Part shown: positions 8,555 through 15,625 of the stretch, piece after piece | How positions within the stretch are numbered: position 1 is the first letter of the stretch | Layout of the letters: the number at the start of each line of letters is the position of its first letter | Source of the DNA: Lentzea nigeriaca | GTDB taxonomy: Bacteria; Actinomycetota; Actinomycetes; Mycobacteriales; Pseudonocardiaceae | DNA: 64,000 bases | Reading direction: 5' to 3' | NCBI RefSeq assembly: GCF_016907955.1 | Contig: NZ_JAFBCX010000001.1 | Location: 1,458,004-1,522,003 of the forward strand | Notes under the pieces: model-generated | What the model saw: the letters and a program-made list of their open reading frames with translations, nothing else | What the model was told of the DNA's origin: nothing | Database searches by the model: none | Translations under genes and position numbers: made by a program

Positions 8555-9073
8555 TTACCGAACGCGGGTAAAGGTCCGCCTAACGGTGTACGGCTTCAAA
8601 GTGCTTTCCCACCACGAGAATGCCGCATGGTCGTCGTGGTGGATGTCGAACGCGTCGGCGAGGAGCTCGGCCGCGCACAGCGGGATCCCGGTGTCGCGCA
8701 CGGCGCGGTAGAGCAGGGCCACGTGGTCGCGGGACCAGGATTCGAGGCGCAGGCCGGGTAATCGATCGGCAGCACAGCAGGGCTGGGCGCACACGACGAT
8801 GTCGAACCACTCGTCGTCGTGGTCGTTGAAGGCGACCGTGACACCGAAGCGGTCGGGCTGCAGCGCGGTGACGGTGCTGTGGCGCGTCTCGTAGTGCAGC
8901 GGGTACGGCAGGGCGGCCAGCCGGCGGGCGGCGTGCAGGTCGGGTCCTCGCAGCGGCACGGGATCGTGGTGCGCGCCGTGGTCGAGGACGACGACTTCCC
9001 ACGCGCTGCGGGTCAGCCGGAGCGCGGTCGCGAGGCCGGCTATTCCGGCGCCCACCACGAGTGCTGTGGCCAT
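8555..9073 (-). CDS. Short FAD-binding oxidoreductase-like protein, probably internally deleted
   Basis: The frame encodes 172 residues. It opens with a proper dinucleotide-binding motif (VVGAGIAGLATALRL, residues 5-19) but is less than half the length of FAD monooxygenases (about 380-400 residues), and no GDS motif follows. The remainder looks like stitched pieces of the substrate domain. I infer either a remnant with an internal deletion that kept frame, or a reduced protein of unknown role. It is first in an operon with phoD and diverges from a GbsR/MarR regulator. Confidence 0.6.
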   Translation of the reverse strand: MATALVVGAGIAGLATALRLTRSAWEVVVLDHGAHHDPVPLRGPDLHAARRLAALPYPLHYETRHSTVTALQPDRFGVTVAFNDHDDEWFDIVVCAQPCCAADRLPGLRLESWSRDHVALLYRAVRDTGIPLCAAELLADAFDIHHDDHAAFSWWESTLKPYTVRRTFTRVR

Positions 9074-9110
9074 GTCAGCCCCTTCCCCCTAGGATTGAGG
9101 CTAGCGAACA

Positions 9111-9126
9111 TTCAGAAATTTCTGAA
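9111..9126. promoter_or_regulatory. 16-bp perfect palindrome, probable GbsR/MarR operator
   Basis: ttcagaaatttctgaa is a perfect 16-bp inverted repeat, and AT-rich against the GC-rich surroundings. It lies in the 69-bp spacer between the divergent FAD-protein gene (start 9073) and the GbsR-type regulator (start 9143), where a dimeric winged-helix repressor would be expected to bind. Confidence 0.65.
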
Positions 9127-9142
9127 GACAGATGGGTTCGGT

Positions 9143-9625
9143 GTGACGGGCGAGACAGATCGCGAACAGGAAGGCCGCAAGGAGGCTGCGGAGCACCTGG
9201 CGCTCACCCTGGTCGGGGCGGGCATGCAGCGGATGGCGGCGCGCGTGCTGGCGGCGTTCCTGTTCACCGACTCACCGTCGCTGACCGCGGGCGATCTGAG
9301 CGCTGAGCTGGGCGCGAGCGCGGGGTCCGTGTCCGGCGCGATCAAGATGGTCATGCAGATGGGGTTGATCGAACGGGCGCCGGCGCCGGGCAGCCGTCGC
9401 GAGCACTACCGGATGCGCGACAAGGCGTGGACCACGCTCTACGGCAGGCAGCACGCCCCGATCGACGACATCCTGTCCGCCGTCGCGCGCGGGGTGGAGG
9501 CCGTCGGGCCGGGGCCGGCGCGGGAGCGGCTCGCCTACATGCGGGACTTCTACGAGTTCCTGCTGAGCGAGGTGCCCACGCTCATCGAGCGCTTCGAGCA
9601 GCGCCGTGGAGAATCCCGCCCATGA
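9143..9625 (+). CDS. GbsR/MarR-type transcriptional regulator
   Basis: A 160-residue winged-helix protein starting at GTG 9143, just after the palindrome. The pattern AGMQRMAARVLAAFLFTDSP, then LSAELGASAGSVSGAIKMVM (recognition helix) and a wing around PGSRREHYRM, is that of the GbsR branch of the MarR clan. Its target is probably the divergent FAD-protein/phoD operon. Its last 44 bases overlap the convergent TetR gene. Confidence 0.85.
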   Translation: MTGETDREQEGRKEAAEHLALTLVGAGMQRMAARVLAAFLFTDSPSLTAGDLSAELGASAGSVSGAIKMVMQMGLIERAPAPGSRREHYRMRDKAWTTLYGRQHAPIDDILSAVARGVEAVGPGPARERLAYMRDFYEFLLSEVPTLIERFEQRRGESRP

Positions 9626-10112
9626 TCAGGTCGAGCATCCGCTTGGCCTGGGCCTGGTCGCCGTTCTGGCCGACGGCGACGAGCATCGTCATGACGTCGA
9701 GCGGCTCGACCGTCGCGCCGAGCGGGGTCAGCAGCTGTTCCAACGCCTGCGTCATCTTGGCGCGGCTGTGTTCGAACGGGTTCAGGCCGAGGGCGATGAC
9801 GGCCTGCAGTGCGTCCTTGAGGTCGCGTTTCGTCGCCAGGTAGGCGATGAAACGGTCCATCCACTCCCGCAGCGCCGCCTCCGGGCCGAGGGCCTCGAGC
9901 AGCTCGGGCGCCGCGTCGCAGAGCTTCTCCAGCTCGGTGCGGTAGACGGCCTCGATCAGCGCCTCGCGCGTCGGGAAGTGCCGGTAGAGCGTGCCGATGC
10001 CGACGCCCGCCTTCTTGGCGATGGCGCCGAGCGTCACGTCCTTCTCGTGGGTGAAGGCATCCAACGCCACCTCGAGCAACAACCCGCGGTTGCGGACGGC
10101 GTCAGCACGCAC
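9582..10112 (-). CDS. TetR-family transcriptional regulator
   Basis: A 176-residue TetR protein starting at GTG 10112. The HTH (VTLGAIAKKAGVGIGTLYRHFPTREALI, residues about 26-53) is canonical. The C-terminal ligand domain (from about residue 75) resembles actinobacterial SDR-adjacent TetR repressors. The gene diverges from two SDR genes, with two near-identical operator palindromes between them, so it almost certainly represses those genes and itself. The 3' end overlaps the convergent GbsR gene. Confidence 0.93.
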   Translation of the reverse strand: MRADAVRNRGLLLEVALDAFTHEKDVTLGAIAKKAGVGIGTLYRHFPTREALIEAVYRTELEKLCDAAPELLEALGPEAALREWMDRFIAYLATKRDLKDALQAVIALGLNPFEHSRAKMTQALEQLLTPLGATVEPLDVMTMLVAVGQNGDQAQAKRMLDLIMGGILHGAARSAR

Positions 10113-10141
10113 TTTTCACTCCAATGGGTACGCCACTTGCT

Positions 10142-10194
10142 AACCGGAGGACCCTCCGTTTAGAGTGGAACTCGAACCGGAGGAACCTCCGTTT
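10142..10194. promoter_or_regulatory. Twin TetR operators upstream of the SDR operon
   Basis: Two 20-bp copies of aaccggaggNNcctccgttt occur at 10142-10161 and 10175-10194, differing by one base. Each is a near-perfect inverted repeat, and the centres are 33 bp apart, about three helical turns, so two dimers would bind on the same DNA face. They lie between the TetR GTG (10112) and the SDR ATG (10224). Confidence 0.8.
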
Positions 10195-10223
10195 CAGTGT
10201 ACGACACAGGTTGGGGAAATCGG

Positions 10224-11174
10224 ATGAGTGAGCGCATCACCACCCCGTTCGGCTTCGAGACCACTGCTCTCGAGGTCGTCGAGGGCGTCGACCTCTCGGG
10301 CCGCCGCGCCGTGGTCACCGGTGGGGCGTCGGGCATCGGCGTCGAGACCGTGCGGGCTCTGGCCGCCGCGGGCGCCGAGGTCACCATCGCGGCGAGGAAC
10401 GTCGAGGCGGGCCGGAAGGTCGCCGCGGAGCTGTCCGCCGCCACGGGCAACGAGCAGATCCTCGTCGCTCCGCTGGAACTGACGTCGCAGGATTCGGTGA
10501 AGGAGTTCGTCCGTTCCTGGGACGGCCCGCTGCACCTGCTGATCAACAACGCGGGTGTCATGGCCACCCCGCTCACCCGCACGCCGGAGGGCTGGGAGCT
10601 CCAGTTCGCCACGAACCACTTCGGCCACTTCACGCTGACGCTGGGCCTGTTCGACGCATTGCGGGCGGAGGGCGCCCGCGTGGTGAACGTCAGCTCGGCG
10701 GGCCACCTGGCGAGCCCGGTGGTGTTCGACGACATCCACTTCGAGCGCCGGGAGTACGACCGCTGGCAGGCGTACGGCCAGTCGAAGACCGCGAACATCC
10801 TGTTCGGCGTCGAGGCTGGCAAGCGCTGGGCCTCCGAGGGCGTCACGATGAACGCGCTGATGCCGGGCGGCATCCTGACGGCCCTGCAGCGGCACATCAC
10901 GCCGGAAGAGCTGCAGGAGCGCATCCGGCTGCGCGGCGGCGACAAGGCGTTGCAGCTCAAGACTCCCGAGCAGGGCGCGGCCACCACGCTGGTGCTCGCC
11001 GTCTCGCCGCTGGTCGAGGGCCGCTCCGGCCTCTACTTCGAGGACTGCAACGAGGCCCTGCCGAACACCGGCGGCATGTCGGGCGGCCTCGCCGCCTACG
11101 CACACGATCCGGAGGCCGCGGCCCAGCTGTGGAAGGTCTCCGAAGAGACGCTCAAGATCGGGGAACAGGCTTGA
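10224..11174 (+). CDS. Short-chain dehydrogenase/reductase, copy 1
   Basis: A 316-residue SDR with cofactor motif TGGASGIG (about residue 32), NNAG at the end of beta-4, active-site Ser in VVNVSSAGH and YGQSK as the YxxxK pair. It resembles the retinol-dehydrogenase/WW-oxidoreductase-like branch (note the NHFGHF segment). It is the first gene behind the twin TetR operators. Its closest relative in the window is the next gene, to which it is highly similar throughout, so the pair is a tandem duplication. Substrate unknown. Confidence 0.92.
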   Translation: MSERITTPFGFETTALEVVEGVDLSGRRAVVTGGASGIGVETVRALAAAGAEVTIAARNVEAGRKVAAELSAATGNEQILVAPLELTSQDSVKEFVRSWDGPLHLLINNAGVMATPLTRTPEGWELQFATNHFGHFTLTLGLFDALRAEGARVVNVSSAGHLASPVVFDDIHFERREYDRWQAYGQSKTANILFGVEAGKRWASEGVTMNALMPGGILTALQRHITPEELQERIRLRGGDKALQLKTPEQGAATTLVLAVSPLVEGRSGLYFEDCNEALPNTGGMSGGLAAYAHDPEAAAQLWKVSEETLKIGEQA

Positions 11175-12100
11175 TCACCACCGGCTACGGCTTCGAGACC
11201 ACGGCCCTGGACGTGGTCCGGGACGTCGATCTCTCCGGCCGCCGCGCCGTCGTCACCGGCGGCGCCTCCGGCATCGGCGTGGAGACCGTCCGCGCCCTCG
11301 CCACCGCGGGCGCCGAGGTCACCATCGCGGCCCGCGACATCGACGCGGCCCAGCGCGTGGCGACCTCGCTGACCATCGCCACCGGCAACAAGAAGATCTC
11401 GGTGGCCCGCCTCGACCTGGCGTCGCAGGCGTCTGTGAAGGCGTTCGCGCGCAACTGGGACGGCCCGCTGCACCTGCTGATCAACAACGCGGGCGTCATG
11501 GCCACGCCGTTGACCCGCACGCCGGAGGGCTGGGAGCTCCAGTTCGCCACCAACCACTTCGGCCACTTCGCCCTGACCACGGGTCTGTTCAACTCGCTGC
11601 GCGCCGAGGGCGCCCGCGTGGTGAACGTGAGCTCGTCCGCGCACCTGATGGGCGACGTCGTGTTCGACGACCTCCACTACGAACACCGCGACTACGACCG
11701 CTGGCAGGCCTACGGCCAGTCGAAAACGGCGAACATCCTGTTCGGCGTGGAGGCGGGCAAACGCTGGGCCTCCGAGCGCATCACGATGAACGCCCTCATG
11801 CCGGGCAGCATCGCGACCAACCTGCAGCGCCACCTGACCCAGGAGGAACTGCAGGAGCGCATCCGCCAGAGCGGCGCCGCCACGAAGCGCCGCGTGAAGA
11901 CCCCGGAGCAGGGCGCCGCCACCACCCTGGTCGTGGCCACATCGCCACTGCTGGAAGGCCTGTCCGGCAAGTACTTCGAGGACTGCAACGAGGCCCTGCC
12001 GAACACCGGCGGCGTGATCTCCGGCGTAGCCCCCTACGCCCAGGACCCGGAATCCGCAGCCCAACTGTGGAAGGTCTCGGAAGAGACCCTCGCCCTCTGA
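11171..12100 (+). CDS. Short-chain dehydrogenase/reductase, copy 2
   Basis: A 309-residue SDR, paralogous to the preceding gene (same TGGASGIG, NNAG, NHFGHF and YGQSK motifs and the same C-terminal EDCNEALPNTGG signature). The best start is TTG 11171, which overlaps the stop of copy 1 (ttga) and matches its N-terminus (TTGYGFETTALDVV); no closer ATG or GTG exists. Strict coupling suggests roughly equal amounts of both proteins. Differences cluster in the substrate lid (GSIATNLQRHLT against GGILTALQRHIT), so the copies may differ in substrate. Confidence 0.88.
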   Translation: MITTGYGFETTALDVVRDVDLSGRRAVVTGGASGIGVETVRALATAGAEVTIAARDIDAAQRVATSLTIATGNKKISVARLDLASQASVKAFARNWDGPLHLLINNAGVMATPLTRTPEGWELQFATNHFGHFALTTGLFNSLRAEGARVVNVSSSAHLMGDVVFDDLHYEHRDYDRWQAYGQSKTANILFGVEAGKRWASERITMNALMPGSIATNLQRHLTQEELQERIRQSGAATKRRVKTPEQGAATTLVVATSPLLEGLSGKYFEDCNEALPNTGGVISGVAPYAQDPESAAQLWKVSEETLAL

Positions 12101-12221
12101 CCCGCGAAACGGCGCTGCCCCCGGCATCCATCCCGCGACGCACTGCTCCCCGGAGGCCGGACTGGCTCCAGCTCCGTCATCCGGGGAGCGCTGCGCAGCG
12201 GCTTCCGGTTGTCGCCTTGGC

Positions 12222-12598
12222 TCATTGGGGGTGGTCGCCACCAACCGTTCGAAGACTGCTCGGTCGTGAGCACACCGGCAGCACGCGTGCGGTGGCGACC
12301 GCACACTCCCGCAGCAGTACGCATCGACTGGTCGGATTGCCGGAAGAACGCCCGTGTCGAGAGCGATGACCACGAGCCGCCCCAGCCGCGAGGCGCCGCA
12401 GTTCGCGGTAGACGGGTGCGGATGTCGGCGGGATCGGGCACGACGACGCAGAGGTCGACCGGGATTGTGCTGAGAGCCGGGTCGGTGAGGACTGCTGCCA
12501 GGTCGTCGAGGTTGTGCCGGACGGCGGGCAGCGCGGCGAGGTCGGGGGTGCGGTAGGTGCTGGTGCGCGTAGGAGCTCGACGGAACGGGGAGGCGCAC
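12222..12598 (-). pseudogene. Broken caspase-like peptidase, partner of EACC1
   Basis: Directly after the EACC1 stop a GTG (12598) opens a frame (VRLPVP...) that is lost within about a dozen codons. The next frame reads TSTYRTPDLAALPAVRHNLD and AAVLTDPALSTIPVD, the N-terminal caspase-fold signature usually encoded next to EACC1. A further shift leads to PVYRELRRLAAGA, and the sequence ends without the catalytic His (HG) or Cys segments. At least two frameshifts and a truncation are needed, so it cannot make an active peptidase. From 12101 to 12221 I see nothing recognisable. Confidence 0.65.
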
Positions 12599-12599
12599 G

Positions 12600-12938
12600 T
12601 CAGCGCCCGAGGAGGTCGCGCAGGAGCTGGATCGCGTCCGGGCTGAGGGAGACCTCCCGGTTGTCCGGCGCCGTGACCTTCACCGTGACGCCGGTGTGGC
12701 GTTGGGCGAGCCACGCCGGGATTGATCTGGCGAGTGTGTCCAGGGCTGGAGCGGAGGCCACGACGGCGAGTTCCACGCCGGAGCCCATCGTGCCGTCCGG
12801 TGCCGTGGGCGTGACCGCTTTCAGGCGGCCGCGCGGCTGCGGTTCGTGCCGCAGCCACTCCCACAACGACTCGAGGCCGGTGCGGTGGCCGTCGACGGTG
12901 ATCGTGACCGTCTCGGGTAACCCCCAGGCAGCGGGCAT
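12600..12938 (-). CDS. EACC1 (effector-associated constant component 1) protein
   Basis: A 112-residue protein from ATG 12938; a longer version starts at 12980. It has the EACC1 layout: a beta-strand start (VTITVDGHRTGLESLWEWL), a central GxMGSGVELAVVAS turn, an ALDTLARSIPAWL helix, VTVKVTAPDNREVSL and a C-terminal LLRDLLGR. EACC1 is described as the constant adaptor in actinobacterial NTP-dependent conflict systems, usually beside a caspase or trypsin-like effector. Here the downstream effector is degraded, so the gene appears orphaned. Confidence 0.75.
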   Translation of the reverse strand: MPAAWGLPETVTITVDGHRTGLESLWEWLRHEPQPRGRLKAVTPTAPDGTMGSGVELAVVASAPALDTLARSIPAWLAQRHTGVTVKVTAPDNREVSLSPDAIQLLRDLLGR

Positions 12939-13001
12939 CTCCGTTCCCGGTGGATGTCGGGAGTGTCGTCGGTCGGCCACGTTCCGTTACGACGGCACTA
13001 G

Positions 13002-13014
13002 AGGTCTGGACCAT
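13002..13014. promoter_or_regulatory. DasR-like responsive element upstream of the chitinase
   Basis: aggtctggaccat resembles the dre consensus (GGTCTAGACC core) bound by the GlcNAc-sensing GntR regulator DasR in streptomycetes. It is 51 bases upstream of the chitinase ATG, as expected for a repressor overlapping the promoter. Confidence 0.5.
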
Positions 13015-13065
13015 TTCGTGCTTCAATGGCAATCGGGTCGCCGCCTGAACGCGAGAGGTGAGCGA

Positions 13066-14100
13066 ATGTCTGCCCGTTCGGCGTTGACAGCCCTGCTTCT
13101 ATTCCTGTCCGTCGTGCTCGTCCCGGCATCCGCGCAGGCGGCCGACACGTGCGCGCTCAAACCCCGCCCGGCGGGCAAGGTACTGCACGGCTACTGGGAG
13201 AACTGGGACGGTGCGTCCAACGGCGTTCACCCGCCGTTCGGCTGGACCCCGATCACCGACAGCCGCATCAGACAGCACGGCTACAACGTGATCAACGCGG
13301 CGTTCCCCGTGATCCGCTCGGATGGCACCGTGCTGTGGGAGGACGGCATGGACGCCGGTGTCAAGGTGGCCACGCCCGCCGAGATGTGCGCGGCGAAGGC
13401 GGCGGGCGCCACCATCCTGCTGTCGATCGGCGGCGCGGCGGCGGGGATCGACCTGAGCTCGGCCGCGGTGGCCAACCGGTTCGTCGCCACCGTCGTGCCG
13501 ATTCTGAAGAAGTACAACTTCGACGGCATCGACATCGACATCGAGACCGGGCTCGTCGGCAGCGGCAACGTCAACCTGCTGTCGGTCTCGCAGGCCAACC
13601 TGATCCGCATCATCGACGGGGTTCTCGCCGCGATGCCGTCGGGCTTTGGCCTCACGATGGCGCCGGAGACCGCGTACGTGACGGGCGGCAGCATCGTCTA
13701 CGGCTCCATCTGGGGCGCCTACCTGCCGATCATCAAGAAGTACGCGGACAACGGTCGGCTGTGGTGGCTGAACATGCAGTACTACAACGGGTCGATGTAC
13801 GGGTGTTCCGGCGACAGCTACCAGGCCGGCACCGTGCAGGGCTTCGTCGCGCAGACCCAGTGCCTCAACAAGGGGCTGGTCGTGCAGGGCACCACGATCC
13901 GGGTGCCCTACGACAAGCAGGTGCCGGGCCTGCCCGCGCAGCCGGGCGCGGGCGGTGGCCACATGTCCCCGTCGCTGGTGAGCCAGGCCTGGGGCAGCTT
14001 CAACGGCCAGCTCAAGGGCCTGATGACCTGGTCGATCAACTGGGACGGCTCGAAGAACTGGACGTTCGGTGACAACGTGAAGCGCCTGCAGGGTCGCTAG
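13066..14100 (+). CDS. Secreted GH18 chitinase
   Basis: A 344-residue protein with a Sec signal peptide (cleavage after about ASAQA, residue 27) and one GH18 barrel without a chitin-binding domain. The catalytic signature FDGIDIDIE lies at residues 152-160, with Glu160 the general acid, and the SIGG strand (TILLSIGGAAAG) precedes it. MQYYNGS near residue 243 is the second conserved GH18 motif. It should cleave chitin to oligosaccharides outside the cell. A DasR-like site lies upstream. The last four bases overlap the convergent SnoaL-like gene. Confidence 0.93.
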   Translation: MSARSALTALLLFLSVVLVPASAQAADTCALKPRPAGKVLHGYWENWDGASNGVHPPFGWTPITDSRIRQHGYNVINAAFPVIRSDGTVLWEDGMDAGVKVATPAEMCAAKAAGATILLSIGGAAAGIDLSSAAVANRFVATVVPILKKYNFDGIDIDIETGLVGSGNVNLLSVSQANLIRIIDGVLAAMPSGFGLTMAPETAYVTGGSIVYGSIWGAYLPIIKKYADNGRLWWLNMQYYNGSMYGCSGDSYQAGTVQGFVAQTQCLNKGLVVQGTTIRVPYDKQVPGLPAQPGAGGGHMSPSLVSQAWGSFNGQLKGLMTWSINWDGSKNWTFGDNVKRLQGR

Positions 14101-14480
14101 AGCACGATGGTGTTCTGGCCGGCGGCGATCCGCCACTCGCCGTCCTCTTTGGACAGGACGTAGAGCGGGGAACCCTCCGCCAGGTCGAGGTGCTCGCCGT
14201 CGGGCGTGACGCGGCGCTGGCGGATCTTCACCGCGGCCACGTCCGGGCGGATGAACAGCACGTGCGATACCTCGTAGGTGGCGAGCGCCTCCTTCGTCGA
14301 GCCCGGCAGGACCTGGCGGGTGAAGGAGGCGATCTCGTCGCGTCCGAACAGGCGCTTGCCGTGGGCGGTGGTCCAGATCGCGTCCTCACGGAAGAGGTTG
14401 ATGAAGTCCTCGGGGAGCTCGTTCTGCTGGGCGTGCTGAACGGTGGCGACGAGCTTTTCGATCTCGGTGGTGTCGGTCAT
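14097..14480 (-). CDS. SnoaL/SgcJ-like NTF2-fold protein
   Basis: A 127-residue single NTF2-like domain (SgcJ/EcaC type): an N-terminal helix (EIEKLVATVQHAQQNELPED), DAIWTTAHGKRLFGRDEI and a C-terminal WRIAAGQNTIVL strand. Members act as small isomerases, ligand carriers or stress proteins; no catalytic residues can be assigned. Its promoter region has the MerR-type overlong spacing and its ATG falls at the predicted +1. A second related protein is encoded at 28418. Confidence 0.8.
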   Translation of the reverse strand: MTDTTEIEKLVATVQHAQQNELPEDFINLFREDAIWTTAHGKRLFGRDEIASFTRQVLPGSTKEALATYEVSHVLFIRPDVAAVKIRQRRVTPDGEHLDLAEGSPLYVLSKEDGEWRIAAGQNTIVL

Positions 14481-14486
14481 GCCAAG

Positions 14487-14517
14487 ATCGTCGTACCTCG
14501 ACCAAGGTGGAGGTCAA
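14487..14517 (-). promoter_or_regulatory. MerR-type promoter of the SnoaL-like gene
   Basis: On the minus strand ttgacc (14517-14512) is followed by a 19-bp spacer and gacgat (14492-14487). The spacer overlaps the dyad acctcgacc-aa-ggtggaggt (14495-14514). This resembles promoters activated by MerR/SoxR-type proteins. No MerR gene adjoins; the nearest is at 4437. The start codon at 14480 is about 7 bases past the -10 box, so the message is likely leaderless. Confidence 0.6.
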
Positions 14518-14562
14518 GCCTCTGGTTGTTGCACATCGGGCCGTTCGAGCGATCTCCTGGGC

Positions 14563-15606
14563 ATGGTGGTGTCTCGGCGACGGTTCCGGGGCCGCGTCCG
14601 GCGGCCCCGCGAGCGTGCGTCGCGCGGGATGACGGTGGCGGAGGTGGTCACCGCGCTCACCGCGCTCGGCGCGCTGGTCTTCACCGGGTTGTCGCTCAAC
14701 GCCACGCGCGACCAGGTCGGCGCGGCCCAGCGGCAGAACGCGGTGGCCGAGCAGGGGCAGCTCACCGATCGCTACACGAGGTCCGTCGAGCAGCTCGACC
14801 GGACCGGGCCGGATCATCTGCAGGGGCGCCTCGGGGCCATCTACGCGCTGGAACGGCTCGCCAAGGACTCGCCGCGCGACCAGCCCACGATCGTCGAGGT
14901 GCTGTCCGCCTTCGTCCGTACGAACCGGGCACGCGCCTCTTCGGACAGTCACATGTCGAAGTGTCCGGAACCGACGGCGTTGCCGCCCGACGCGAAAGCC
15001 GCACTAACCGTGCTGGGCCGGCGCGACACCAGCCAGGACAGGGGAGCGAGGACCGACCTGACCTCCGCCTGCTTCAACGGCCTCGACCTGCGCAACCTCC
15101 CGTTGCACAACGTCGACCTGAGCTTCTCCGACCTCCACGACTCCGTCCTCAGCGGAACCGGCTACCGCAACCTGCGGCTGCGTCGCGCGAACCTGGAGAA
15201 GGCCGATCTGGGGCGGGCGGACCTGACCTCGATCGCGGATCTCACCGGAGCCAACCTGCGGGGTGCCGATCTGAGCGGGGCTCTGCTGCGCGAGGCCGAC
15301 CTGGAGAAGGCCGACCTCTCGGGCGCGGTGCTCGCGCGGGCCGATCTGAGCCGGGCGCGGCTGGTGCTCACCGACTTCCGCGGTGCGAACCTCACCGACG
15401 CGCAGTGCATCGGCGCCGACCTGAGCAGCGCCGACCTGAGCGGTGCTGTCCTCGGCAGAACGCTGCTGCGGGACGCGAACCTGCGGGCAGCCGCCCTGCG
15501 TTCGGCCGACCTGCGGGGAGCGAACCTGGCCGGTGCGCAGCACAACGACGACACCGACGTCCGTGACGCGCTGACCGACGCCTCGACCGTCGAGAAGTGG
15601 TGGTGA
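14563..15606 (+). CDS. Membrane-anchored pentapeptide-repeat protein
   Basis: A 347-residue protein from ATG 14563. After a basic start it has one membrane helix (about residues 24-43, VAEVVTALTALGALVFTGLS), a linker helix typical of this group (NAVAEQGQLTDRYTRSVEQL) and, from about residue 170, some 25 pentapeptide repeats of A(D/N)Lxx type forming a right-handed quadrilateral beta-helix. Many actinobacteria encode such proteins; they are not DNA-gyrase protectors of the short Qnr kind, and their role is unknown. Confidence 0.88.
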   Translation: MVVSRRRFRGRVRRPRERASRGMTVAEVVTALTALGALVFTGLSLNATRDQVGAAQRQNAVAEQGQLTDRYTRSVEQLDRTGPDHLQGRLGAIYALERLAKDSPRDQPTIVEVLSAFVRTNRARASSDSHMSKCPEPTALPPDAKAALTVLGRRDTSQDRGARTDLTSACFNGLDLRNLPLHNVDLSFSDLHDSVLSGTGYRNLRLRRANLEKADLGRADLTSIADLTGANLRGADLSGALLREADLEKADLSGAVLARADLSRARLVLTDFRGANLTDAQCIGADLSSADLSGAVLGRTLLRDANLRAAALRSADLRGANLAGAQHNDDTDVRDALTDASTVEKWW

Positions 15607-15625
15607 CGCCTCCGCCAGCACCGGG

